A stretch of 64,000 bases of DNA from NCBI GenBank assembly GCA_956465555.1, contig OY101128.1, positions 434,001 through 498,000 of the forward strand, in the 5' to 3' direction. This document shows positions 19,949 through 30,164 of the stretch, one piece after another (positions within the stretch are counted from its first letter, which is position 1; each line of letters opens with the position of its first letter). The notes under the pieces are model-generated. The model was given only the letters and a program-made list of their open reading frames with translations. It was not told where the DNA came from and did not search any database. A program made the position numbers and the translations under genes. The DNA comes from Nitzschia sp. pyKryTriq1 (lineage: Eukaryota; Bacillariophyta; Bacillariophyceae; Bacillariales; Bacillariaceae).

Positions 19949-22792
19949 TCAAATAACCATTCGAGTGATACAGTGGAGACCTTGGAAAGGATCACTGTCG
20001 TCATCGTCCTCAGAGAAAACCATCATTGTGTTGTTAACCTTGTCAGGAATATGGTCTTCTTTCTGTCCTTCCCTCTTTTCGTCATCATTGCCGGAACATG
20101 CGAAGTGACTGGGGGTCTCTCTGCTTTCTGTTACGTCGTCCCTTTTTGGAAGCTGGTCTGAGTTCTCGACAACCGCCAATTTTCCACATTTAAGATTAGA
20201 GGTCATGCCGTCTTTCTTGCTTGTCCCACTGTAATGTAGTATGCCTCGGAGAAGACCACCCCGTTTGATTGGCTGCTGCTCCTTGTCCACTACTATTTCG
20301 GCAGACTCTTCTTCTTGGTCGTTTGTTTGCTTCACCAATTCGTTGGAAGTGGTCTTTTTAGAGACGTCGGGGAAAGCATCGTCCGTCAAGACACTGAGTT
20401 CACTCCCATTGATGGGAAGGATCAAATCGTTCTCTGTTCCTCCTCCTGAAGACGACTCGTACGAGACATCTACGCTAACAGGACCAGAGTTCGATCTGTC
20501 CCGTGCTTCCGAACAGTTTTGATTTGGTATCGAGTTCAAATCCTGTCTCTCTTCAACCACCACATATGTTGTCAAAATATGCTCCTCCTCCTTCCTATCG
20601 CTCTCGTCTTTTCTTTCTGTTTCTCCTTCGTCGTCTCCTTCGCTTGAAGTTTCAGATGTGCCATCTCCGAGCAAACTCTCGTACGTAATTTCGGGATCGG
20701 GCCACAGGTACTCTGCGGGCTCCGATTCAGCAGTACCGGACGCTTGCTGCCGACGAGAGGTACTCGATTCAGAGAAGATAGGATTCTCAGCGTCCAAGAA
20801 GTCCACGCCAAGGAGGAACCCAGTTCCTTCATCATCATCATCATCATCATCATCGCACTCGTCCAGTGGCGAAACTTTCTCATCTTGACTGAAATGATCC
20901 TCAAGGCTTTTCTTCGATTTGCTATCGCCCAAATAATAATCAAAAGAAGAACAAGTGGAGGGTACATAAGAAATGATATCGGAATCTTCGTCGTCGTCCT
21001 CGTAAAGTACATCCAGGGGCTCATCCAAAGGAGCTCGTAAGGTTTCCACGACGACAATGGGTTTCGCTTTCGAGGTAGCGGCAGAGCCATCCTTGATTGT
21101 CCTTGCAGGTACTGCGATGTTTTGCACGAATTGATCAAGCTCGTCGTGAAGATCATGTTCACTATCAAATCGAGCCTGTAGATCGTCATACGACAGTGAT
21201 GTAGGAGCTTTTGTTCGATGCTGATTTCGATGTCTCGTGATAGCAGCTTTAATGCTCTCTGATGATATATTAGCGCTTTGTTTCTCGGAGACTATGGTTG
21301 TTTCTTTGCGGACTGAGGACGATACATCGAGCTTTTTCTTGGCATCCAAGACAGCTACTCCTTCTTTGGTCCTTCTTTTGGCTTCAAATTTTGTCTTGAG
21401 TCGTTTGGAGGATGACTTATCATGCGTGATATGCGGCTGTACACTGATATTCTGACGCACAACTGGTTTAGCAGGTACTTTCAGCTTGTGTTTCCTCTCA
21501 CTGTACTTCTCAGGAGTTGCCGTGTCGAGCAGAGCTCTTCGTCTAAATTTGAGCTGTGGGGTTGAGAATCCCAATCTTGGCAGCGACTGTCGGGTATTGA
21601 AGCGACGCGCAGCCTTAAGAGGGCGTGAATGATGTCTCGCAAATTTCATGGTACCTGAACCGGCCAGTAATGGTGCTTCGTCTTGGTATTCATCGCAAAA
21701 GTTACCAAAAGAAGCATGGTTGGAATGTGATACATCATCGCTGGCAGCAATGTCATAAACGCCATAACCATTTTTCGCCTGAGCATTTTCGGCTCGAGAA
21801 TCATCGCCCTCAGTTGCCCTCGCGTGTTGTCTAACATATTTCTTGGTACCAGTACCAGCCAGCAATGGTGCTTCGTCTTGGTGCCCATCGCAAAAAGACA
21901 GCGAAGCATGATTGGAATGTGATGCATCACAGGCAGCCCAATCATAGGCACCATAATTATTTTTCCCTTGAGCATTTTCGGCTCGAGAATCATGGTCACC
22001 AGTTGATCTTGATCCAGTTTCTTCAGATGTACTTGAAGTCGTTAAAGGCTTCGAGTGGTCGAGAATATTTTGCTCATGGTGACGTTTTGAAGCAGCTGTC
22101 GACGTTTCGGATGGGACACAAGAATTCGTTGTGGTGATCTCGGGAAAGAACTTGTTCGATTCGGCCAGCTTTCTTGCACTAGCATACGGTCTGATCTTGC
22201 CATATTTTGGTGACTCGATTAGCTTTTTGGCATGATTTGCGCTAGTCGTTCTTGGTAACTCGACCAGCTCTTTCGACTGACCAGCCAGAGTAGTAGCCTC
22301 TTTTGGTTCTGGAGCTTCCAATTTAGTTTCAACTCTATCAATCTCTGAAGGTTCTGGCGGTGTGATCGAGACTTTGACTTCTTTGCTTGCTTCCACAGAG
22401 AGGTTATATGCCAGTGAATTGCTGATGGTTGATAGATCGTACGAGGAATGCGATTTACTCTTGTTCTTCTTTGTAGGATCCACCACCGGCAGTCGTTGCT
22501 TTATTTGTGTCCGACCTGGTCGAAAAGTTGGACATGTCGTCGTCACAATAGAGTTCAAAAGAGGTTCATCAATAGGATGGAATGATATCGACTTGTTGTC
22601 TTCGCCATCATCGGGGAAGCATGTCATGAAAGGAGTGCCGTAGTTGAATGTTTGCCTTGTCGTCCCTGCGGGGGCGACGAAGAAATCTCTCGAGGCGTCC
22701 CAGAATCCGTTGTTGCCAGCTTCCATTTCGAAATAATCTTCGCCAACGTCGTTATCGATCTGATTTGGTAAATCGATAGCAACACCAAACAT
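19949..22792 (-). CDS. Unknown large disordered protein with internal repeat
   Basis: 947 aa from the first ATG in frame (22792, MFGVAIDLPNQIDNDVGED). The frame runs 18 codons further upstream (LIAAIVKRKKGGRL), starting near a TTG and an acceptor-like TTCTGTTAG. A short upstream exon is therefore likely. I do not recognise the family. The chain is Ser/Glu/Asp/Lys-rich and probably disordered. Two copies of a 65-residue unit (SRAENAQ..YG.YD..A, SHSNHAS, DEAPLLAG) stand in tandem near residues 265-385. Acidic blocks follow, one with an Asp run. Short hydrophobic-acidic patches such as GTGFLLGVDFLDAENPIF could be peptide-binding motifs. There is no membrane segment or signal peptide. Function is unknown. 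Confidence 0.65.
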   Translation of the reverse strand: MFGVAIDLPNQIDNDVGEDYFEMEAGNNGFWDASRDFFVAPAGTTRQTFNYGTPFMTCFPDDGEDNKSISFHPIDEPLLNSIVTTTCPTFRPGRTQIKQRLPVVDPTKKNKSKSHSSYDLSTISNSLAYNLSVEASKEVKVSITPPEPSEIDRVETKLEAPEPKEATTLAGQSKELVELPRTTSANHAKKLIESPKYGKIRPYASARKLAESNKFFPEITTTNSCVPSETSTAASKRHHEQNILDHSKPLTTSSTSEETGSRSTGDHDSRAENAQGKNNYGAYDWAACDASHSNHASLSFCDGHQDEAPLLAGTGTKKYVRQHARATEGDDSRAENAQAKNGYGVYDIAASDDVSHSNHASFGNFCDEYQDEAPLLAGSGTMKFARHHSRPLKAARRFNTRQSLPRLGFSTPQLKFRRRALLDTATPEKYSERKHKLKVPAKPVVRQNISVQPHITHDKSSSKRLKTKFEAKRRTKEGVAVLDAKKKLDVSSSVRKETTIVSEKQSANISSESIKAAITRHRNQHRTKAPTSLSYDDLQARFDSEHDLHDELDQFVQNIAVPARTIKDGSAATSKAKPIVVVETLRAPLDEPLDVLYEDDDEDSDIISYVPSTCSSFDYYLGDSKSKKSLEDHFSQDEKVSPLDECDDDDDDDDEGTGFLLGVDFLDAENPIFSESSTSRRQQASGTAESEPAEYLWPDPEITYESLLGDGTSETSSEGDDEGETERKDESDRKEEEHILTTYVVVEERQDLNSIPNQNCSEARDRSNSGPVSVDVSYESSSGGGTENDLILPINGSELSVLTDDAFPDVSKKTTSNELVKQTNDQEEESAEIVVDKEQQPIKRGGLLRGILHYSGTSKKDGMTSNLKCGKLAVVENSDQLPKRDDVTESRETPSHFACSGNDDEKREGQKEDHIPDKVNNTMMVFSEDDDDSDPFQGLHCITRMVI
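21650..21995. repeat. Tandem 195-bp repeat inside the 19949-22792 gene
   Basis: Two in-frame units (about 21650-21805 and 21845-21995) share GGTACC near the start, ATGGTGCTTCGTCTTGG, and AGCATTTTCGGCTCGAGAAT at the end. The period of 195 bp equals 65 codons, so the duplication kept the reading frame. Confidence 0.85.
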
Positions 22793-23538
22793 CCTTGGAA
22801 TGGTCAGTCGGCCTCCCTTCTTGCGTTTGACTATCGCAGCAATCAATGGGAATTTGAAATCTTTTGTTTCCGTAGTAGACTAACAGAAGTTATTCTCCCT
22901 ACACTCCCGTGCGTGATGGCGGTACATTGAAATCTGATTGTGGTAGAAAACTCATTAGTTGCGATCAATCCCCTAATTACCATTTTACATCTACTACGTC
23001 CACGTATATATGAATGTCGCTGAAGTGCTGCATTTGGCAATAATAAACCAGCGGTTCGCCATGGTTACTATGCACGTAGTTTCATGTGCTTCCTCTATGC
23101 AAACACAGTTATAAGGGGAAACATAGCTCCAAGGGGCATATATTATTTGTGGTTAGTGTTTTTAGCGGAGCATCATGCAAAGATCATACAGTAGTCAGTC
23201 TGGATGTCCCCCGTTTCTGTCTTGCGACATTCCGCGCGTCCGTACATACGTCCTCCATCCTCCACGTGTTGTTCTCGATGATGATGATTGATGATGATTG
23301 ATGATTATTCGGATTGAAACGACTCCTCTCCTCTCATCACGCACTGGGCCTCACCGCCGACATCCATCAAACCGACCTACCAATATCTACAGAGTCATCA
23401 GCAACGAAAGGCCGACAGGGAATGATCCATCGCTGTTGAGGTCGATCGTGAAAACATCTGTCTGCTAGTACTGGTACTACATAGAGGGTCAGGAGCCAAA
23501 TCGCTTCCTGCGACGACACCAATCGTATATCCCTAAAG
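22793..23538. other. Divergent promoter region
   Basis: Lies between the 947-aa gene (-) and the GDT1-like gene (+). It may hold a short first exon of the former. ATGATGATTGATGATG runs occur at 23278-23310. No other feature is supported. Confidence 0.5.
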
Positions 23539-24828
23539 ATGCAATTCTCTGTCTGTAAATGTCTGGCTGCTGCTAGCCTGTGGGTAGTCGTGTCGGCGAT
23601 GAATCTTGTCACGGTGGAAGCATTTACGTGAGTTTTACTATGCCTATGATTCTCCCGGCGAATGGATTGATCGACGACTCTTGTCTTTTTTGAATTGTTC
23701 CTTATTCTCTTGTCGCCTGTTAGTACTCCTCGGATTGCGTTTCCGTCATCTTCCACCATGGCGCCGCGTGTTTCCTCTTCGAACACTCGGTGGGTATCGT
23801 ACCCATCACATCTCAGCGCAGGATCGTCTTCATCATCCAACGAATGGGATCGACCAAACAAAAGAAGCGCCACTAAAAAAGTGGAGCAACCAATGAGTCG
23901 AAAGAACTCGTTCCTACGGGTCCCCTCGACAAAGACTGCAGCGACCATGGTAGCAACGACAGCAGTAGCGATGGCGGCTCTGTCAGCGTATCCGGGTGTC
24001 AGTAATGCTTTGGATTTGGCGTCCCTATCGGGCGGAGCGGGGGCGGTGGCATCCTCGACCAATAATCTCTTGAAGAGTATCGGAGAAACGGGATTTTATC
24101 AAGCCTTTACATTGGTGTTTTTGAGCGAGATTGGCGACAAGACCTTCTTTATTGCGGGTCTTCTTGCCATGAAAACCTCCCGTCTCATCTCGTTCATTGG
24201 ATCGGTCAGTGCCTTGGCGGTCATGACAGTAATTTCTGTTGTGATTGGGCAAGTATTTCATGCTGTTCCTTCGGGTCTTGCAGATGGAATCCCGCTGGAT
24301 GATGTCGCTGCCGTCTTGGCGTTTGCTTTTTTTGGATTCAAAACTCTGAAGGAAGCGCTCGATATGGAACCTGGAGCTAGTGTCATGGATGAAGAGCTAG
24401 CCGAGGCAGAAGAGGAAGTTGAGGCAAACGATGCCTCGAAGCAAGGTACCACTATGTAAGTGCCCCTCGATGCGTTGTGCTAGTTGTTATTTGATATAAT
24501 TTGGTGGATTGTTGAGTTGTTTCCTCTGATACTGACGTTGGCGACCCTTCTTTCTTCACATCAAAGCGCCCGGATCTTGAGCATTTTTGGGTTGGTCTTT
24601 GCCGCCGAGTTTGGAGATCGATCCTTTCTTTCCACCATTGCATTGTCGGCGGCTCAAAATCCCGTCAGCGTAGCAGTAGGAGCCACCGCCGCCCATGCCG
24701 TTGCTACTGGCATTGCAGTGGCTGGAGGTGCGGTGGTGGCCAAGTACTTGTCCGAAAAAGTGATTGGGATCATCGGAGGGACACTATTTTTGGTGTTTGC
24801 CGCGACGACCGCCTTTGGGATCTTTTAA
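23539..24828 (+). CDS. Plastid GDT1/UPF0016 family cation transporter (PAM71-like)
   Basis: Three exons (23539-23627, 23724-24455, 24567-24828) encode 360 aa. Exon 1 is a signal peptide ([20 protein letters not shown]) ending VEA-F, the diatom plastid junction. A Ser/Arg-rich transit-like segment follows. The membrane part is a tandem repeat of three-helix units, each carrying the family signature E-x-G-D-[KR]-[TS]: EIGDKTFF near residue 164 and EFGDRSFL near residue 287. An acidic linker ([14 protein letters not shown]) separates the halves. Family members (yeast Gdt1, human TMEM165, plant PAM71/CCHA1) move Mn2+ and/or Ca2+ in exchange for protons. PAM71 supplies manganese to the thylakoid lumen for photosystem II. 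The plastid signal makes that the best analogy. Both introns border phase 2 codons. Confidence 0.92.
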
Positions 24829-25089
24829 GAGCACCAATTCAAATAGGAGTAATTTGCTTTCCGCTAACTGGTCTAACACCAGCAACACCGACTACTGGTA
24901 CCTGTCGTAAATTATTATTGGCCTAGTATAGTCAACCCAGGAAGATCCATCATACAGTACGGCTAAGAGTTGACCCATCGACAAAATCTTTCACCGAAGA
25001 CAACTCATGCTTCTTCCCTGCAGCACTTCGAGCTTCCACTACAGAACAACACCATTATTTTGTCGTCAACTCGTCATGGTGTGCGGTGG

Positions 25090-25398
25090 TCAAGCAGATG
25101 AAAACTCAGCGGCTTTGTTGGATTTCCAGTTTCTGGTCACTACAGACAGTACGGTACAGCAAATGATGCCGAGCTGCGATACCAGGTACGCTATGATAGT
25201 AAGCACACTGTAGCTGCCAGCCAGGTTCGACGTTGGTCGATGGCGGATGGCGGCGTCGTCATTCCGATCGTCGATGTTGCGAGAGGGACGAGAAAGAAAA
25301 GAATTCGGATCCAAAAATCCCTCCATCATCATCTCGTTTTGTGAGCGACGTGTCGACAATCCTTGGATCCTTCGTTCTAACCGTTGACGAAATGACAT
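25090..25398 (-). CDS. Possible small membrane protein
   Basis: A 102-aa open frame with a true ATG, divergent from PDH E1 by 420 bp. The N-terminal half is basic and polar (FRQRLERRIQGLSTRRSQNE). A hydrophobic segment of about 20 residues (SVLTIIAYLVSQLGIICCTV) could span a membrane, and the C-terminus is short and polar. I recognise no family. The TGACGTCA site lies 57 bp upstream of its start. It may be a chance frame or one exon of a longer gene. Confidence 0.3.
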   Translation of the reverse strand: MSFRQRLERRIQGLSTRRSQNEMMMEGFLDPNSFLSRPSRNIDDRNDDAAIRHRPTSNLAGSYSVLTIIAYLVSQLGIICCTVLSVVTRNWKSNKAAEFSSA

Positions 25399-25454
25399 GA
25401 TTTCATTGGCTCATCAAACGGCGGTTAAATGCGAGCCAGCCGTCCTTCCCACGA

Positions 25455-25462
25455 TGACGTCA
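25455..25462. promoter_or_regulatory. TGACGTCA (CRE-type bZIP site)
   Basis: Perfect palindromic CRE, 357 bp upstream of the PDH E1 start, with an ACGTCA half-site at 25551. In Phaeodactylum, TGACGT-type elements respond to CO2/cAMP through bZIP factors. A similar role here is inference. Confidence 0.4.
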
Positions 25463-25818
25463 TACTATCTCCTGTAGGATCCTGTAGAAAATCTACTGAA
25501 CACATCGTCGGAGTGCCACACATGACGACAAGCGACGACGACGTTGCGTAACGTCACACCACGTACTTCGTCATTCCATTCATGCCATCAACAGAGCGAT
25601 CTCATCAAGCAAGACGATCATCATCCATCTTCTTGTTACGAGCAGGACTTTGGCGACGACGACGACGACGACGACAGGAAAGGACAGGTCGCCTCCAACA
25701 AAGGACGTCGACCCAAGGACAGCTAGCTGCTTGCTTCGACAGACGCCACATTTTGGTCTCATTTTCTCTTGACACCGGGTTTTCATTCTCAATCCCACCA
25801 AAAACAAAACTCGACACA

Positions 25819-28644
25819 ATGAAATTCGCCGCTGCTGCCCTTGCTGTCTGCTTGGCATCTGCCTCTGCCTTTTCGTAAGTCGATTCTTGTTGTTCTGACA
25901 CGTATTGTTGGATTGCTGTCCGTCACAAGTGAGCAGCGTATTCCTTCTTGGAGGAAGTGCTTGCAGGATGGACTGGACAGCCTCCTCCTCTTCCTTTCTT
26001 ATTGTAGCTGACACAGCGCTTGCCTTTCCCATTCACAATTCCAGTGGCCCTGCCAAGCTTTCTTCTAGCCGAAATGTTGGAGCTCCCTCTTCCCTCTTGC
26101 AAATGTCGACTGTTTACGAGACTGAGGTCGTCAGCGAGGTACGTGAAAGACTCATCATCAGTTTTGGATCTAGTTGATCGAAACGCTAGCTCAGTATCAC
26201 TCACCTCTGTCTCTGTCGTCATCCTATACAGAGGGCAGAAGAGCCCGAGGTCATGAGACCGCCCATCAATCTTCCGTGGAACAGTATTACCTCGCAGGTA
26301 TGTACGATGCATGATTCCGGTGGAGGGCACGGGTAACTCTCATGATGTTCTGTCAAATGTTGTCAAATGTCTCACCGTAAACGCTTGACATATACTGCTT
26401 ATTCTTTAATCTTTGGAAATTGTCATTCAGTTGATGGAAAAATTTGGATACTCGGCCGCTGATATTGCTCAATACGAATCTCTGGACAGCAACAAGGAAG
26501 ATTTGATGAAATTGTACCGCTCCATGCAATTGGCCCGTGGATTCGAAAATGCTTGCAACCAACAGTACATGCAAGGAAAGATTCGTGGATTCATGCACTT
26601 GGACAACGGTCAAGAGAGCATCCCTGGTTTGGTCGACTACGCCATCAAGAAGGGAGACAAGAAGCTTTCCTACTACCGTGAGCACACTCACGCCCTTGCT
26701 TCTGGTGTCGACGCTGGCGAAATCATGGCCGAATTGTTCATGAAGGACACTGGAACGTGCCGTGGAGCCGGTGGTTCCATGCACATTTTCGACAAGGAGC
26801 ACTACTTCCAAGGAGGTTGGGCCTTGGTGTGCGAGCAACTTCCTTATGCCGCAGGTGCCGCCAAGAGTATCTTGTTGGATCGTGAATTGGGTGTTTCGGA
26901 CGATGCTAGATATGAAAAGCAAGCCATTCCTCCTCCGGCCGACGACGACCGAATCTCTATCGTCTTTGTAGGAGAAGGCGGTGCCCAAAACGGACGCACT
27001 GCCGAATTGCTCAATGCTGCCTCCAAGGATAATCTCCCCTTGTTGTTGCTTGTCATTGACAATGGACGTGCCATCAACACTTTCACTCCTGATATCGCCC
27101 AAAACGGCAACGTCTTCGAGCAAGGAAAGCACTACGGAGTCCCTGGACTTTTGGTAGACGGCATGGATGCCGCTGATGTTGCCAAGGGTGGAAAGGCTGT
27201 TATCGATTACATCCGAAAGGGCAACGGACCCGCCATTCTTCAAGTCCACACCTACCGTTTCAATGGTCACTCTCCCGCCGACCCCGAGCACGAACGCGGT
27301 CGCAAGGAAGAAAAGGCCTGGGCCCGTCAAGCCCAAGACCCCATTAAGGGATTCGAAGACAAATGGATTGCGGCTGGCATGTTCACGGAAGAAGAATTGA
27401 AGGAAGCCCGCAAGGAAGTCTTGGCCGACGTCAAGAAGAGCGTCGAATTTGCCGACAAGTCCCCCATGCCCCCTGTCGAGCTCGCCAAGGAGTTGGAATT
27501 CCCCGATGCTCCTGACACGGACTACAACCTTCGAGAAGGCCCGGCCTTTGCGGACGAGGTTAACGCACGCACCATTTCCCCCGAAAAGATGAAGGTAGTC
27601 CAAGATCACATTGCTGCCCTCCGAGCCAAGGCCGAAGCCGGCGAAATCTCCATTGGTGACGCCATCAACCTTGCCATTCACGAAGAAATGCTTCGAGACC
27701 CCACCACTACCATCCATGCGGAAGATTTGCAAGCTGGATCCTCGTATGACATCCCCAAGCTGACTCAACAAACCTACGGAAAGGGCCGAGCTGCCGACGA
27801 AATCATTGATGAAGGTCACTTCATTGGAAAGGCCCTTGGAGAAGGTTTGAACGGATACCGTCCCATCGTTGAGTTGATGAACACCAACTTTGGTATCTAC
27901 GGTATGGCCGAAATCAGTTCTGCCGGAAACACCTACGCCACAACTGGAGGAAAATTCAACATGCCCATGACCATTATTGGAGCCGGAGGTACGGCCCCTA
28001 ACCAAGCGTTGGGTGCCGAGCACTCGCAACCTTTCCATGCATACGTCATGGGTATTCCCGGACTCAAGATTGGAACTGCCGCCTCTCCCGCTGCCGCTTA
28101 CGGTCTTACCAAGAGTATGATCCGTGACAACGGTCCGTGCTTCTTGTTCGCCCCGGTCAAGATGATGAAGGAAGCCAAGGGACCTATTGACCTTGGCAGA
28201 TGCATGCCTTTGAACAAGGCCGCTCTTCTCCACGAAGCTTCCCCTGAAACTGTCAAGAGTGGCAAGGCCGTCACCGTCTTGACCTACTTGCATGGTGTTA
28301 AGGAAGCCACAGTGGCCATTGACGCCATCCGAGAAGAAGGATTTGACGTTGACTTGATCGAACTCCGATCACTCAAGCCTTTGGACATGGAAACTATTGC
28401 CACAAGCTTGGCCCGAACTCACAAGATGTGCATTTTGGACGAATCCACCAAGAGTGGAGGTGTTGGTGCCACCATTAGCGCTTTGGTATCCGAAGAACTC
28501 TTTGATTTGCTGGACGCACCCGTGAAGCGTCTGTGTATGGACGACGCCCCCGTTCCATATGCCGAAAGCATGGAGAAGGCCGTTGTCAAGCGAGGAAGCG
28601 ACTTGATCGAAGCCGTCTTTGACATTTGCACTGGCAAGTGGTAA
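25819..28644 (+). CDS. Plastid pyruvate dehydrogenase E1, alpha and beta fused in one chain
   Basis: E1 decarboxylates pyruvate with thiamine diphosphate and passes acetyl groups to E2, feeding plastid fatty-acid synthesis. Four exons (25819-25874, 26045-26138, 26232-26297, 26431-28644) encode 809 aa. Exon 1 is a signal peptide (MKFAAAALAVCLASASAFS) with the classic ASAF plastid junction. Residues about 73-410 are E1-alpha: MQLARGFENACNQQYMQGKI, YYREHTHALASGV, GTCRGAGGSMHIFDKEHYF, and the ThDP motif FVGEGGAQNGRTAELLNAAS ending VIDN. Residues about 455-809 are E1-beta: INLAIHEEMLRDP, the Glu in IIDEGHFIGKALGEGLNGYR, GKFNMPMTIIGAGG, and AVTVLTYLHGVKEA. The two normally sit on separate genes; a linker of about 45 residues joins them here. 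GDG of the ThDP motif reads GEG. A branched-chain oxoacid role is less likely given the plastid-type alpha part. Confidence 0.9.
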
Positions 28645-30164
28645 GCGTTCCTAGTTCTACTACTAGCCCCTACTAGCTCGGGAAGGGCCCGACTCCAGTC
28701 CGCCGTGGACTTACATTCGCTATTTGCATACTCGCACACACCACAAACATGATACTATCAAGATAAAACATTTTTATTTGTTGTACGAATGAGAGCAAGA
28801 ACCCATTTTCTACTATGTAAGTAAGAGCGAGTAGTAGAGCTCTTCTTAGCTCTCTCTCTCGTAGTAGTAGATTAGAGTAGATAGGGACTACCAAGAGATA
28901 TCTACCGAAGGTACTCGTCTATTGGAAGATGCGGCACTTTCGCCTCGCATTGTCCATCACTCTCTACTAGTAGATAGTAGCTCTACTCTACTAGAGAGTA
29001 GAGTGGGTAGTAGTAGAGTATTCCTTCTCTCTTGAGTACAAGCAGAGTAGCTGTACCCAGAACCTGGTACCGGGTAGTAGTAGAGTCTACCAGCAGTGAC
29101 TGTCTCTACTACGAGTAGAGTGGTAGTAGTAGTAGTAGTTTTAAAATAGACAGTTCACTTGTTCATCCCTCTCTGCTGTGTGAATGATGGTAGAGGTAGC
29201 CATAGATACGGTACGGGTAGCTCTCAAGCTGGTAGCTCCTGCTCTGTATGAGAGAGAGAGAGAGAGAGAGAGCAAAGAACATCATCATCGAAGTGGCAGA
29301 TGTCCTTGTGGCCTTGTGGGCGAAAAAAGGCGAAGGAACTGGATGCGAAGTCGAAAATGCGCGAAGGAACGCAAGGAACAAGGCTCGCGGAGACGGACGG
29401 ACGGATCGAACGTCTGTTCTCTGCCCTTCCACTTCCTTCTTCACTCTGACTTGCATGCTTTTTCGTCGAAGTTTCTTCGGCGATCCTGGCTCCTGCAACT
29501 TCCAGACTTTTTTGCCCCTGAGTCATGGAATTTGAAACTCCTCATCAAAAGTTGTAAGCATTCTACTCAGGGGTCAATGGCCTCCCATGCCTCGTATTTT
29601 GCCGTTCCATCTGTTTCCACGTAGAAGGACGTAGGCCTTCCCGCCACATCTCACGAATGTGAGCCAATCACAAGGCCTCAAACACGTGGGACACTCTCAA
29701 GCACACAAAATAATCCTCCACTCAGAGCGAAGAAAAGGTGGCTGGTCATCGATCGCCAGCCCATAATCCATCACCATCTCAACAGTGACGCAAGACTTAC
29801 TCTACACTATTTTCCCTCTCACACCATCGTCGTCGAACAAACCAACGAAAGAAACAAGAAGCCGCCACTTTTCGTTTGGAGCACCAGCGAAATCAACACA
29901 AGCTCACTCTCTGCGATATCATTGCAGCTGAAAGGGCCGCATTAATATTTCCGCTGAACAGTTTTCTGCTCTGTGTTAATTTTATCCGCAGCAGTCTTTT
30001 CTTCTGGAAACGCTGAAACACATTCTTGCTCAGGCTTTTTCATAAATCGTCTTGGTTGTTCGATCTTGATCCGACGGTCGATTATATATCGCCCCTCTCC
30101 TTCTCTCGTCTTAATTCCTTCCACCACCATCAACTTATACTACAAGAACACCAGACGTAAAAAT
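28645..30164. other. Long intergenic region with CTAC/GTAG and GA repeats
   Basis: 28660-29150 is dominated by TAGTAG, CTCTAC and TAGAG words with many small palindromes, for example 28981-29003. A GA run lies at 29250-29272. Several overlapping frames at 29160-29620 depend on this low-complexity DNA and I do not accept them. 29640-30164 is the probable promoter and leader of the riboflavin gene. Confidence 0.55.
29250..29272. repeat. (GA)n microsatellite
   Basis: About eleven GA units, noncoding. Confidence 0.9.

Larger units (their letters stand above)
24829..25818. other. Upstream region of PDH E1
   Basis: Contains a possible small minus-strand gene (25090-25398), a perfect TGACGTCA at 25455-25462 and an ACGTCA half-site at 25551-25556. 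No other gene is supported. Confidence 0.5.

Noticed and set aside
26353-28293. A 646-codon open frame antisense to PDH E1
   Set aside because: It mirrors a strongly coding, codon-biased exon on the other strand and has no family signal. Long antisense frames are common opposite such exons.
29160-29624. Overlapping frames on both strands near the GA microsatellite
   Set aside because: They depend on low-complexity DNA, show no conserved blocks and have no splice continuation.
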